A stretch of DNA of 64,000 nt. Source: Mycolicibacterium frederiksbergense (GTDB lineage Bacteria; Actinomycetota; Actinomycetes; Mycobacteriales; Mycobacteriaceae). The notes beneath the pieces are model-generated. The model saw only the letters and a list, made by a program, of their open reading frames with translations, did no database searches and was not told where the DNA came from. Location of the stretch: NCBI RefSeq assembly GCF_029893345.1, contig NZ_JARXVE010000002.1:862524-926523 (forward strand), given 5' to 3'. Shown in pieces: positions 48,440-58,500 of this stretch (positions are counted from its first letter, which is position 1; each line of letters opens with the position of its first letter). The position numbers and the translations under genes were made by a program.

Positions 48440-49239
48440 TAGTGAGAGCCCCCTTTGGGCTTGCGATTTCGGGTGAGAAGGGGCAGCAGCGCAACCACCG
48501 TCGTGAGGGCGAGGATGACGGTGGAAACGGCCGCGATGGTGGGGTCCACCTCGTTGGTCACGCTGACGAACATCTCGATGGGCAGGGTTCGGATAGCCGG
48601 CGACTGCAGGAAGCTGGCGGCGACGACCTCGTCGAAGGAGGTGACGAAGGCGAACAACGCGCCGGAGCCGATGCCCCGGGCGATGCCCGGAAGCGTGACC
48701 CGGACAAAGGTCCGCCAGGGCCCGGCCCCGAGTATTGCCGCCGCGCGTTCGAGCACCGGATCGGTCGACCGCAGGCTCGACAGCACGGTGATGACGACGA
48801 ACGGCATCGCCAGCACGGTGTGGGCGAGCAGGAAGCCCTGCAAGTTGCCGGTCAGGCTCCAGCGCAGGTACACCGAGTAGATCGCCACCGCCGAGACGAT
48901 CCCGGGCACGATCATGGGAGCGACCAGGATGCCGGTGACAACCGTTGCCGCACGCCCACCATGGCGGTGGATGCCGAGCGCGGCGGCGGTGCCCAGCACG
49001 GTGGAAATCACCGTGACGAGCAGTCCGACCAAGAGCGAGGTTCCGATCGCGCTGGTCCACCGATGGTCGGTGAACAGGTCGGCGTACCAGCTGACCGAGT
49101 AGCCGTCCGGCGGGAACTTGAAACTCGGCTTCGCCGCGAACGAGATCGGGATGACGACGAGCAGTGGAGCGACGAGCAGGACGGCGACCAGCACCGCCCA
49201 CGCGCGCAGGCCCCAGCCGGCACGGGTGGTCTCATCCAT
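48439..49239 (-). CDS. ABC transporter permease (PotC-like)
   Basis: A 266-residue inner-membrane permease with six predicted helices. The cytoplasmic coupling motif ERAAAILGAGPWRTFVRVTLPGIARG (EAA loop) contacts the ATPase. Similarity to PotC is seen in the short N-terminus and the FKFPPDGYSVSWYADLF region before the second helix. ATG 49239 overlaps the stop of the upstream permease gene by 8 bp, so it is preferred to GTG 49254. It forms a heterodimer with the next permease to make the import channel. Confidence 0.92.
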   Translation of the reverse strand: MDETTRAGWGLRAWAVLVAVLLVAPLLVVIPISFAAKPSFKFPPDGYSVSWYADLFTDHRWTSAIGTSLLVGLLVTVISTVLGTAAALGIHRHGGRAATVVTGILVAPMIVPGIVSAVAIYSVYLRWSLTGNLQGFLLAHTVLAMPFVVITVLSSLRSTDPVLERAAAILGAGPWRTFVRVTLPGIARGIGSGALFAFVTSFDEVVAASFLQSPAIRTLPIEMFVSVTNEVDPTIAAVSTVILALTTVVALLPLLTRNRKPKGGSH

Positions 49240-50110
49240 CGTCACGCCTCCCACCGCCGGGCACCAGTAACCGGACTCCTCCGCTCACCACGAGCAGCAG
49301 CACCGCGGTGATGACCAATAGAACGAGCGAAATCGCCCCTGCTCCAGCGAAATCCAGCAACCTTCCGGCTTTCGTCTCGATGAGTTGGCCGACCAGGGAC
49401 TGTTGCGGCGACCCGATCAGCCGCGGTGTCACCCAGAATCCGAGGCTGAGGATGAAGACCAGCACCGAGCCGGCGGCAATCCCCGGAACCGACAGTGGCA
49501 GATAGACCTTCAGGAAGGCTCGTGTCCTGGAGGCCCCCATGGAGTAGGCCGCGCTCACCAGCCGCCGATCGATCTGGACCATGTTGTTGAACAGCGGCAG
49601 AACCATGAACGGCAACAACACCTGGGTCATGGCGACCGTCACGCCGAACTGCGAACCGAGCAATTGAACGTCACCGAGACCGACGCGTCGCAGCAGCCCG
49701 GCGACGATTCCGTTGGGCTGCAGCAGCACGATCCAGGAAAAGGTGCGCGCCATCAGGCTCGACCAGAACGGCAGCAGGACCAGGAACAGCAGCAGTGCCC
49801 GGATCCCCGGCCCGGAGAGGCTCATCAGGTAGGCGTACGGATAGGACAAGAGCAACGTCGTGACGGTCACGATCGCGGCCACGACAAGGGTCCGGGTCAG
49901 GATCGTGAGAGTCGTGGAGTCGGTGAGCAGGCGCGCATACTGGCCCAGCCCCGGCTCGGGTTCAAGAAAGCTGCGGGCAGACAGCGCGATGACTGGATAC
50001 AGAAAGAAGACCAGCACTACTGCGAGGGCCGGCAGCATCAGCAGGATGCCCGCTGACGACAGCCGCGGCCGGCCCTTAACGGGGCTTATGACCGATCCTC
50101 TCGCTGCCAC
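49232..50110 (-). CDS. ABC transporter permease (PotB-like)
   Basis: A 292-residue permease with six helices and the EAA loop SAAYSMGASRTRAFLKVYLPLSVPG. The N-terminal cytoplasmic tail (SVISPVKGRPRLSSAG) and the first helix ILLMLPALAVVLVFFLYPVI suit a PotB/HisM-type subunit. GTG 50110 overlaps the amidohydrolase gene by 25 bp; a later start is not obvious because the first helix begins near residue 20. It pairs with the PotC-like permease. Confidence 0.9.
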   Translation of the reverse strand: MAARGSVISPVKGRPRLSSAGILLMLPALAVVLVFFLYPVIALSARSFLEPEPGLGQYARLLTDSTTLTILTRTLVVAAIVTVTTLLLSYPYAYLMSLSGPGIRALLLFLVLLPFWSSLMARTFSWIVLLQPNGIVAGLLRRVGLGDVQLLGSQFGVTVAMTQVLLPFMVLPLFNNMVQIDRRLVSAAYSMGASRTRAFLKVYLPLSVPGIAAGSVLVFILSLGFWVTPRLIGSPQQSLVGQLIETKAGRLLDFAGAGAISLVLLVITAVLLLVVSGGVRLLVPGGGRRDDG

Positions 50111-51657
50111 ACGACACGTCCACCCACCACGGTGAGATCGGCCTCCAGGGCCCGCAGCTCGGCGGGTGAGAGTTCGCGGGGATCGTTGGCGTACACCGCG
50201 CAGTCGCCGTGCATCCCGATGCCCAGAGCGCCTATCTGCGCTTCACGGAATCCGGCCTTCGCGGCGAACTCGGTGTACGTGCGGAGCGCGGTGTGGGTGT
50301 CGACGGCTTCGTCGGCGGCCACCACGACCCCGTGCCGATTGGTTCGATCCAGCATGGCAGCCACCCCGAACCACGGATTGGTGGCAAATGGTTGGGTACC
50401 ACCGGTATCCGAGTTGCCCGGTGGCCGCAGGCCCGACTCGATCAGCGTTCGAAACGCATATGTGCCGTCGCCCGGGTCGGCGTGGATGAAACCGGCTGTC
50501 GGCACCGGGATTACGTCGAGTTCATGGAGTCGGCGAACCAAAGCGTCGTCGATCCACAGGTTGGCGGCGTGCTCGAGCCGGGTGCGACGGTCGCCGGGCC
50601 CGGCCACGCGGCCGGCCTCTTCGATCGCATCCAGCGCAAGGTGCTGGGCCAGGTCGCCGATCGCGTGGATCCAGACCTGTAGTCCAGCTCGGTGGGCCAC
50701 GGTGAGCAGGTGGACGATCTCCGCGTACTGCCGGGTGTTGGTGCTCCAGTTGCTCGGGCTCTTGGTGAGATGGGCGGAGTCGAAGGCGGACGTGTCGTCG
50801 CCGTCGAGGAACACCTTGAAGCCGCCGAGCCACAGATTCTCGTCGCCGAAGCCGCTGACCAGCCCGATGTCGGCCAGCTGCTCGGGTGAGGAGAGGATCG
50901 GGCTAAGGCCGGGTGCGACCGTGAGGGTGAGGCTCAGGCGCGTCGGCAGATCACCGGCCGCGTTGAGCCGCTGGTAGGCCCGGATTCCTTCGGCTGAGGC
51001 CGGTAGTTCGTAGATGCAGGTGATGCCGTGGCGGGCGAAAGAATCGCGCAGCTCGTCGCGCAGCATCGTGCGGAGCCGGTCCGGCTCGGGCACCGGCACC
51101 GGGAAGAGGTGATATCCCTCCTCGACCCAGCCGCTCGGTGCTCCGTCTTCGCTGATTTCGACCAAAGTGCCCACCGGCGCGGTGAATCCGCGCACCATGC
51201 CTGCTCGCTCGAGCGCAGCGGTGTTCGCCGTGAGGCGATGCATGCTCTCCCGCACGATGATGGGCGTGTGGCGCGAGAGTTCGTCGAGCTCGGCACGCAC
51301 CGGTAGGTCCTGCCCGAACGTGCCCTGTGCGACCAGCCAGCGTTCGGTGCCGGCGTAGCCGTCACGTAGCTCGTCGCGCAAGCGTGCCAGCGTCACGGTG
51401 CGGGGGACCGCCCGCACGTCGAGCCAGTCGTGGCTCAGCGCGCAGAACTCGACGTGGGTGTGGGCGTCGATGAGACCGGGCAGCACGACCCGACGGTCGA
51501 GATCCACGACCGGGGTTTCCGGATGCTTACGTTCCAGTACCTGCTCGGTGGAGCCCACGCATTGAACCAGTCCGTTTTCGATCAGCAGCGCTTGCCCGTC
51601 AGGGGTGTTGCGGTTGAGCGTGACTACAGTGCCGTTGACCAGGGCGATGGCGTTCAT
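50086..51657 (-). CDS. Amidohydrolase_3 family metal-dependent hydrolase (second copy)
   Basis: A 523-residue Amidohydrolase_3 enzyme. The metal site VVLPGLIDAHTHVEF (HxH), GGFKVFLDGDDTSAFDSA, IHAIGD and TRLEHAANLWIDD follow the same order as in the gene at 45810-47348, and both share a Gly-Phe/Val-Lys-(Val/Ile)-Phe-(Leu/Val)-Asp-Gly block, so they are distant paralogues. It is cytoplasmic, with no signal peptide. The gene lies between the binding lipoprotein and the permeases on the same strand, which suggests that the enzyme acts on what the transporter imports. ATG 51657 is used; the surroundings give no better start. Confidence 0.85.
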   Translation of the reverse strand: MNAIALVNGTVVTLNRNTPDGQALLIENGLVQCVGSTEQVLERKHPETPVVDLDRRVVLPGLIDAHTHVEFCALSHDWLDVRAVPRTVTLARLRDELRDGYAGTERWLVAQGTFGQDLPVRAELDELSRHTPIIVRESMHRLTANTAALERAGMVRGFTAPVGTLVEISEDGAPSGWVEEGYHLFPVPVPEPDRLRTMLRDELRDSFARHGITCIYELPASAEGIRAYQRLNAAGDLPTRLSLTLTVAPGLSPILSSPEQLADIGLVSGFGDENLWLGGFKVFLDGDDTSAFDSAHLTKSPSNWSTNTRQYAEIVHLLTVAHRAGLQVWIHAIGDLAQHLALDAIEEAGRVAGPGDRRTRLEHAANLWIDDALVRRLHELDVIPVPTAGFIHADPGDGTYAFRTLIESGLRPPGNSDTGGTQPFATNPWFGVAAMLDRTNRHGVVVAADEAVDTHTALRTYTEFAAKAGFREAQIGALGIGMHGDCAVYANDPRELSPAELRALEADLTVVGGRVVWQREDRS

Positions 51658-51703
51658 TGGCTCCCTAGGTAGGTGTGCGGGTGAGGCGGTGTTGCGGCGG
51701 TAG

Positions 51704-52759
51704 CTATCCGGCCGTCCAGTCCGTCCAGCGCTGGATCACCTCGTCTTGGTGCTCGCCCCACCACTCGTTGTCCATCTGCCATGACAGGGCGCGATGCTCG
51801 GGTACGGATGAGTCCCAATCTGTCTGCGCGGGATCGAGTTTCGGTGTGGCGGAGAGGTTGGCCGGACCATACGCAATGGCTTCGGCCCAGCGGGTCTGTG
51901 CTTTCTGTGACACCGCCGACTCGATGAACTTCTGCGCTGCCTCGCGATTGGGCGATCCCTTCACGATGGCCAGGGACGCCCAGTGGTACGAATTATCTTG
52001 CCACACAGGGGCATACGGAGCTCCGTTCTTGACGGCTTCGTAGCCCCGGCCCGACCACACCAGGATCAGGTCGGCGCGCTTCTGCTCCATGGCCGCGACC
52101 TGTTCGGCGCCGGAGGACCAGAAGACGGCTCCGTCCTTGATCCGATCCAGTACCCGGAAGGCGCGGTCGTAGTCGAGCGGGTAGAGGTCCTTGGCGGGCA
52201 CGCCGTCGGCCAACAGGGCGAGCTCGAGGTTGCCTTCGGCCGGGTCATTGCTCAGCGCGCGCGTCCCGGGGAACTTCGCGGTGTCGAAGAAGTCCTTGAT
52301 CGAGGTCGGCGGATTGTCGCGGAATTTTTCGGTGTTGTAGGCCAGTACGTACGAGTAGGTGTCGACGGGCACTCCGCACTCGTGAACGGTGCCGGGGGCG
52401 AAGTCGTCCCGCTTGATGGTGCCGAGGTCGAGTTTGTCGAAATAGGTTCCGCAGTAGGCGGGCACGTCTTGCTGGCCGGCTACGTACACGTCCCAGGTGG
52501 GTTTGCCGGACTGGACCATTACCTTGAGTTTCGCCAAATCTGTTGGGCTCTCGACGGTTACGCCGATGCCGGTTTCCTGCTCGAAGGGTTGAACGAACGC
52601 GCGCTCCTGCGCTTTCTGGAACGCGCTGCCAAAGGTGACGAGTGTCAGGTGGTTCCCGCTGCCGGCGCTGCCGGCGTCTGGCGTGGAACTGCAGCCGGCG
52701 AGCAGGGCGATGGAGGTGGCCATCGCGAGCAGTGTCATCGGGCTGGGAGTCGTTCGCAT
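51704..52759 (-). CDS. ABC transporter solute-binding lipoprotein (PotD-like)
   Basis: A 351-residue extracellular binding protein. The signal peptide ends with lipobox LLAGC, lipidating Cys23. The mature protein has the polyamine/iron-type bilobal pattern: HLTLVTFGSAFQKAQERAFVQPFEQ, PTWDVYVAGQQDVPAYC, YSYVLAYNTEKF and WSSGAEQVAAMEQKRADLILVW. Residues contacting the ligand cannot be assigned with confidence. It is the first gene of the transporter-amidohydrolase operon and is divergent from a TetR gene, with an inverted repeat between them. It delivers substrate to the PotB/PotC-like permeases. Confidence 0.9.
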   Translation of the reverse strand: MRTTPSPMTLLAMATSIALLAGCSSTPDAGSAGSGNHLTLVTFGSAFQKAQERAFVQPFEQETGIGVTVESPTDLAKLKVMVQSGKPTWDVYVAGQQDVPAYCGTYFDKLDLGTIKRDDFAPGTVHECGVPVDTYSYVLAYNTEKFRDNPPTSIKDFFDTAKFPGTRALSNDPAEGNLELALLADGVPAKDLYPLDYDRAFRVLDRIKDGAVFWSSGAEQVAAMEQKRADLILVWSGRGYEAVKNGAPYAPVWQDNSYHWASLAIVKGSPNREAAQKFIESAVSQKAQTRWAEAIAYGPANLSATPKLDPAQTDWDSSVPEHRALSWQMDNEWWGEHQDEVIQRWTDWTAG

Positions 52760-52843
52760 CTGTGCTCCTCTGCGTGGAGGTGTCGGCGGAGTCGAATCAA
52801 TTGCCTGTTTTACAACAGTGTTTTATATAGGTAGCATGAGGTA

Positions 52844-52870
52844 CACCACAGGTCAAGGCGATCTGTGGTG
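52844..52870. promoter_or_regulatory. Inverted repeat in the divergent transporter/TetR promoter region
   Basis: CACCACAG (52844-52851) and CTGTGGTG (52863-52870) are perfect 8-bp arms around 11 bp. Just upstream, GTTTTA occurs twice 13 bp apart, in an AT-rich part that may hold the promoters. The dyad lies between the binding-protein gene and the TetR gene and is a candidate operator. Confidence 0.5.
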
Positions 52871-52954
52871 GGCGTTACCTCTACGAACGGTCGCCGAGCA
52901 CTCGCGCGTCGCTATCGTTCGCTTACCAGTCGCGAGCGGAGGTGTGAGGTCTCT

Positions 52955-53566
52955 ATGCCTGTCGAAGTCGATGAATCAGCGCGACTCGCAGAGATTGCGC
53001 GGGCGACCGTTGCCGTCGCCCGGGAACGCGGAACACGCGGGATCACGGTGCGGGCCGTTGCCGACCAGTTGGGTCGATCAACGGCGTTCATCACGTATTT
53101 CGTGCCGTCCCGCGCGCAGTTGATCGTCAACGCGCTGGCGCACGCACAGGTGAACTGGGAACGCGACCGCGCGGATCACCTTGGCGACATGTCCGGTGTG
53201 GGACGGCTTGTCGCGTTGGCGCGGTGGATGTGCTCATCGAGTGCCGAAGATGACGTGCTCCGCTGCCTCTGGATCGAGGCGATCGCCGACGTCCGCAGCG
53301 ACAATCGTGCGGCGTACAACATCCTGCGGGCGACCACGGACTTGACCTACGACGAATTCCTCCGCAGCGCAGAAGATGTCGACCGAACCGAGGCGACTGA
53401 GATCGCGGACATCCTGTACCTGTACGGCCGCGGCTATCACGTCAAATCGGTCGAGGACCCCGAAAGTTGGACAGATCAACGGGTGAACCGCGCGCTGGAG
53501 GTCCTGATCCGTGCGCTGCTGACCGAGCCCGACGGGTCGACACCGACCGAATCGGCAATGACCTGA
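52955..53566 (+). CDS. TetR-family regulator of the transporter operon
   Basis: A 203-residue regulator. The DNA-binding head reads LAEIARATVAVARERGTRGITVRAVADQLGRSTAFITYFVPSRAQLIVNAL, the TetR three-helix pattern. The rest is helical and should hold the ligand pocket (MCSSSAEDDVLRCLWIEAIADVR and following). ATG 52955 has GAGG a few bases upstream and is preferred to the earlier in-frame GTG 52865. It is divergent from the PotD-like gene and probably represses the transporter-amidohydrolase operon until its substrate appears; this is inferred from position. It converges on the ABC-F gene. Confidence 0.85.
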   Translation: MPVEVDESARLAEIARATVAVARERGTRGITVRAVADQLGRSTAFITYFVPSRAQLIVNALAHAQVNWERDRADHLGDMSGVGRLVALARWMCSSSAEDDVLRCLWIEAIADVRSDNRAAYNILRATTDLTYDEFLRSAEDVDRTEATEIADILYLYGRGYHVKSVEDPESWTDQRVNRALEVLIRALLTEPDGSTPTESAMT

Positions 53567-53602
53567 ACATCGCATCGGCATCGCGCACGGCACCGCGCAG
53601 AT

Positions 53603-55393
53603 TCACTCCAACTGCTCGGACAGCTCCATCCAGCGTGCTTCCAACTCGGAGACCTGCGATTCCAGCTCCCGCAGTTCACCGGTGAGCCGGCCCAGCCCGA
53701 CATGGTCGGACTGATCGTAGGCCGCGAGTTCGTCGTGCTTGGCGGTGATTCGCTCGGACAACTTGGCCAGCGACCGGTCGATCGAGGAGATCTCTTTCTC
53801 GATGCTGCGCAGCTGCGCACCCGACATCCCTTGCGCCGGAGCAGTTTCGGCGCGTGAAGCCGACGGAGTCGGCGCGGCCTGCCGTTGTGCGGTCAACTTC
53901 AGGTACTCGTCGACACCGCCGGGCAGATGCCGCAGCCGGCCGTCGAGGATGGCGTACTGCTGATCGGTGACACGTTCCAGCAGGTACCGGTCGTGCGACA
54001 CCACGATCAGCGTGCCCGGCCAGGAGTCCAACAGATCCTCGGTGGCGGTCAGCATGTCGGTGTCCACATCGTTGGTGGGCTCGTCGAGCACCAGGACATT
54101 CGGCTCCGACAGCACCACCAGCATGAGCTGCAGCCGACGGCGTTGCCCGCCGGACAGTTCGCCGACACGGGTCGACAGCTGATCGCGCGCGAAACCCAAC
54201 CGCTCCAGCAGCTGTGCCGGGGTCAGGTCCTTACCGTCGATCTGATAGCTGGTCTGCAGCCGCCCGATCACCTCGCGGACCATGTCTCCGGCCACCGCAT
54301 CGAGTTCGCTGGACTGCTGATCGAGGATCGAAAGACGTACGGTCTTACCGCGTTTGACCCGGCCGGCGGTCGGGGTCACGGTCCCGGCGATCAGGCCCAG
54401 CAGGGTGGATTTGCCCGCGCCATTGGCCCCGACGATGCCGGTGCGCTCGCCCGGTCCGATGCGCCACTCGATGTCGCGCAACACTTCTCGCTCGGGGGAG
54501 CCGGGGTAGGTGACCGACACGTCGAGCAGGTCGATGACGTCCTTGCCCAGGCGCGCGGTGGCCAGCCGGGACAACTCGACGTTGTTGCGCAGCGGGGGGA
54601 CGTCCGAGATCAGGGCGTTGGCCGCGTCGATCCGGAACTTGGGTTTGGAGGTGCGGGCCGGCGCGCCGCGGCGCAGCCAGGCCAGCTCCTTGCGCATCAG
54701 GTTCTGCCGCTTGGCCTCGATCGAGGCGGCCTGGCGGTCCCGCTCCACCCGCTGCAACACGTACGCCGCGTAGCCGCCCTCGAACGGCTCCACGATCCGG
54801 TCGTGCACCTCCCAGGTGGTAGTCGCCACCTCGTCGAGGAACCAGCGGTCGTGGGTGATCAACAACAGCCCGCCGGCACCGCGTGCCCACCGCTGTTTGA
54901 TATGCCCCGCCAGCCAGGTGATGCCTTGGATGTCGAGGTGGTTGGTCGGCTCGTCCAGTGCGATGACGTCCCACTCACCGATCAACAGCGCGCCCAGCTG
55001 CACCCGGCGGCGCTGACCGCCCGACAGCGTTGCCACCAGTGCGTCGAACGGGATGTCGGCGACCAATCCGCCGATCACGTCGCGGATCCGGGCATCGCCC
55101 GCCCATTCATGCTCGGGACGGTCGCCGACCAGTGACCAGCCCACGGTGTGATCGGGATCGAGCGTGTCGGTCTGGTCCAGGGATCCCACCCGCAGCCCGC
55201 TGCGCTGGGTCACCCGGCCGGCGTGTGGGGTGATCCGGCCGGTGAGCATGCCCAGCAGCGTGGACTTTCCGTCACCGTTGCGGCCGACGATGCCGATCCG
55301 GTCGCCTTCGCTGACGCCGACGGTGACGGAGTCGAACACAACCCCGGTGGGGTATTCCAGATGTAGGGTTTCGCCCCCGAGCAGGTGAGCCAT
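53603..55393 (-). CDS. ABC-F family ATPase with C-terminal coiled coil (Uup-like)
   Basis: A 596-residue soluble twin-ATPase. Module 1 has GRNGDGKST, LSGGQRRRVQLGALL and ALDEPTNHLD; module 2 has GANGAGKST, LSGGQRRRLQLMLVV and VLDEPTNDVD. A charged linker (RVERDRQAASIEAKRQNLMRKELAW) separates them. The last 75 residues form a coiled coil (LRSIEKEISSIDRSLAKLSERITAKHDELA), as in Uup, which binds DNA or ribosomes. ABC-F proteins act in the cytoplasm on translation, not in transport. ATG 55393 is chosen because TAGGGT lies 8 bp upstream and the longer frame is not protein-like. It may correspond to Rv1668c, annotated as a macrolide ABC protein. Confidence 0.88.
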   Translation of the reverse strand: MAHLLGGETLHLEYPTGVVFDSVTVGVSEGDRIGIVGRNGDGKSTLLGMLTGRITPHAGRVTQRSGLRVGSLDQTDTLDPDHTVGWSLVGDRPEHEWAGDARIRDVIGGLVADIPFDALVATLSGGQRRRVQLGALLIGEWDVIALDEPTNHLDIQGITWLAGHIKQRWARGAGGLLLITHDRWFLDEVATTTWEVHDRIVEPFEGGYAAYVLQRVERDRQAASIEAKRQNLMRKELAWLRRGAPARTSKPKFRIDAANALISDVPPLRNNVELSRLATARLGKDVIDLLDVSVTYPGSPEREVLRDIEWRIGPGERTGIVGANGAGKSTLLGLIAGTVTPTAGRVKRGKTVRLSILDQQSSELDAVAGDMVREVIGRLQTSYQIDGKDLTPAQLLERLGFARDQLSTRVGELSGGQRRRLQLMLVVLSEPNVLVLDEPTNDVDTDMLTATEDLLDSWPGTLIVVSHDRYLLERVTDQQYAILDGRLRHLPGGVDEYLKLTAQRQAAPTPSASRAETAPAQGMSGAQLRSIEKEISSIDRSLAKLSERITAKHDELAAYDQSDHVGLGRLTGELRELESQVSELEARWMELSEQLE

Positions 55394-55408
55394 CGCCGCC
55401 GACCCTAT

Positions 55409-55455
55409 CGTCCGACGGGTACGGCATCCGCACTCGCCCGTACCCGTATCGGACG
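55409..55455. promoter_or_regulatory. Bulged inverted repeat in the ABC-F/acyl-CoA synthetase gap
   Basis: CGTCCGACGGGTACGG (55409-55424) pairs with 55438-55455 over 16 bp with a 2-nt bulge and a 13-nt loop. It lies directly upstream of the ABC-F -10 and could be an operator or, for the other strand, a leader hairpin of the hydrolase/synthetase gene. Confidence 0.5.
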
Positions 55456-55548
55456 TAGCGGTGATCGGGTCGGGAACCGATAGCTGTTGTGCCATGATTG
55501 CCACGTCAATCGGGGGCCTGGATTGTCACGACCTAGGGGAGCGCGTTG

Positions 55549-58500
55549 GTGGATTTCTCGGCAGTGACCAAGCCGGTCGAGCGGTTGCTGGCGACGGCGC
55601 AGAACGGGTTGGAGGTGCTGCGCTACGGCGGTCTGGAGACCGGCGCGGTGCCATCGCCCTTCCAGATCATCCAGAACGTGCCGATGTACCGGCTGCGGCG
55701 GTACTTTCCACCGGACGCCCGACCCGGCGTCCAGCATTCCGGCCCGCCGGTACTGATGGTCCACCCCATGATGATGTCGGCCGACATGTGGGACGTGACC
55801 CGCGACGACGGCGCGGTCGGCATTCTGCACGCCGCGGGTATCGACCCGTGGGTGATCGACTTCGGCTCACCGGACAAGGTCGAGGGCGGCATGCAGCGCA
55901 ACCTCGCCGACCACGTGGTGGCGTTGTCGGAAGCCATCGACATCGTCAAACAGGTCACCGGCAATGACGTACACCTGGCCGGCTACTCGCAGGGCGGCAT
56001 GTTCGCCTACCAGGCGGCGGCCTATCGGCGATCCAAAGATCTGGCCAGCATCATCGCGTTCGGCGCCCCGGTGGACACGCTGGCCGCGCTGCCGATGAAT
56101 CTTCCGGCCGGGGTTGCCGCGGGCGCCGCCGATTTCATGGCCGACCACGTGTTCAGCCGCATCGACATCCCGGGGTGGCTGGCCCGCACCGGTTTCCAGA
56201 TGCTCGACCCGATCAAGACCGCGCAGTCTCGGCTGGAGTTCCTGCGCCAGCTGCACGACCGTGAGGCCCTGCTGCCACGCGAGCAGCAGCGCCGATTCCT
56301 GGCCTCGGACGGCTGGATCGCATGGTCGGGCCCGGCGATCTCGGAACTACTCAAGCAGTTCATCGCGCACAACCGGATGATCACCGGCGGCTTCTCCGTT
56401 CACGGGGACCTGGTCACGCTGTCCGACATCGACTGCCCGGTACTGGCAGTCGTCGGTGAAGTCGACGACATCGGCCAGCCGGCCGCGGTCCGGGGAATCA
56501 AACGCGCCGCGCCGGACGCGGATGTCTACGAATATCTGATCAGGGCAGGGCATTTCGGGCTGGTCGTGGGCTCCAAGGCGTCCACCCAGACCTGGCCGAC
56601 GGTGGCGCAGTGGGTGAAATGGCTTGCCGGCGGGGAAAAGCCGGAGGGTGTGGTCCCGATGGGATCGCAGTCAGCGGATCACCCCGAGGGCGGCGTGTCG
56701 TTCACCACCCGGGTCGCCCACGGGGCCACCGCGGCGACCGAGATGGCGTTCGGGGTGGCCCGCTCGGCCGCCGACGCGTTGGTGACGGCGAACAAAAATG
56801 CGCGGACCCTGGTCATCGAGACCGCCCGCACCCTGCCCCGGTTGGCCCGACTGGGACAGGTCAACGACCACACCCGGATGTCGCTCGGCCGGATCATGAG
56901 CGAGCAGGCGCGCAGCGCCCCGAACGGCGAGGCGCTGCTGTTCGACGGCCGCGTGCACACCTACGAAGGGGTGGATCGCCGGATCGACAATGTGGTGCGC
57001 GGCCTGATCGATGTCGGGGTGCGCCAGGGTGCCCGGGTCGGCGTGCTGATGGAGACCCGGCCCAGTGCACTGGTCGCGATCGCCGCGTTGTCCCGGTTGG
57101 GTGCGGTGGCGGTGTTGATGCCACCCGACGTGGATCTGGCCGAGGCGGCCCGACTCGGCGCGGTGACCGAGATCATCGCCGATCCGAGCCACCTCGACGC
57201 GGCCCGCAAACTCGGCATGCGGGTGCTGGTGCTGGGCGGCGGCGGGCCGCCAAATGTTGAGGGCGGCGAGAGCCGGGAACTTGATCTGGATCAGGACGAC
57301 GACGTGAGCTCGATTATCGATATGGAGCAGATCGACCCCGATGTCGTCGAACTACCCGGCTGGTACCGGCCCAACCCGGGCCTGGCCCGCGATCTGGCGT
57401 TCGTCGCGTTCAGCGAGGTCGGCGGGGAGCTCGTGGCCCGCCAGATCACCAACTTCCGGTGGGCGCTGTCGGCGTTCGGTACGGCTTCGGCGGCCAACCT
57501 GGGCCGGGGCGACACGGTCTACTGTCTGACCCCGTTGCATCATCAGTCCGGTCTGCTGGTCAGTCTCGGTGGCGCGGTGGTGGGCGGTTCGCGTATCGCG
57601 CTGTCCCGCGGGTTGCAGCCCGACCGGTTCGTGCAGGAGATCCGGCAGTACGGCGTGACGGTCGTGTCCTATACCTGGGCGATGCTGCGTGAGGTCATCG
57701 ACGATCCGTCGTTCTCGCTCACCGGCAGTCACCCGGTCCGGCTGTTCATCGGCTCCGGCATGCCCGCCGGGTTGTGGAAGCGCGTGGTCGACGTGTTCGA
57801 ACCGGCCCAGGTGGTGGAGTTCTTCGCCACCCCGGACGGGCAGGCTGTGCTGGCCAATGTGTCCGGGGCCAAGATCGGCAGCAAGGGGCGGCCGCTGCCC
57901 GGCGGCGGCAGCGTCGAACTGGCCGCCTACGACACCGAAGACGATCTGATCCTGGAGGACGAGCAGGGTTTCGTCCGCAAGGCAGAGGCCAACGAGGTGG
58001 GCGTGCTGCTGGCCCACCCACGCGGCCCGGTCGATCCGACCGCCGTGGTCAAGCGCGGGGTGTTCGCCCCGGCCGACACGTGGGTGTCCACCGAGTTCCT
58101 GTTCCGACGCGACGAGGACGGCGACTACTGGCTGGTCGACAACCGCGGCGCGGTGATCCGCACCGAACGCGGACCGGTGTTCGCGACCAGCGTCAACGAT
58201 GCGCTGGGCCGACTGGACGCGGTGGACATGTCGGTCACCTACGGCGTCGAGGAGGCGGGCAGGCAGTTGGCGGTGACGGCACTGGCGTTGCGCCCCGGCG
58301 GCAGTGTCCCGACGGCGGACCTCTCGCACGCGCTGGGGGAGCTGGCGGTGGGCAACCCGCCCGATGTAGTGCACGTGGTTGCCGACATGGAACTCGGGGC
58401 TTCCTACCGGCCGCTGGTCGCACCGTTGCGCGCGGCGGGTATCCCGAAACCGGGCCGGCGTAACTGTTGGTACTTCGATGCCGATACCGGTACGTACAAG

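Noticed and set aside
52865..52954. Upstream in-frame GTG extension of the TetR gene at 52955
   Set aside because: The extra 30 residues run through the inverted repeat region and do not resemble a TetR N-terminus; ATG 52955 has a good ribosome-binding site.
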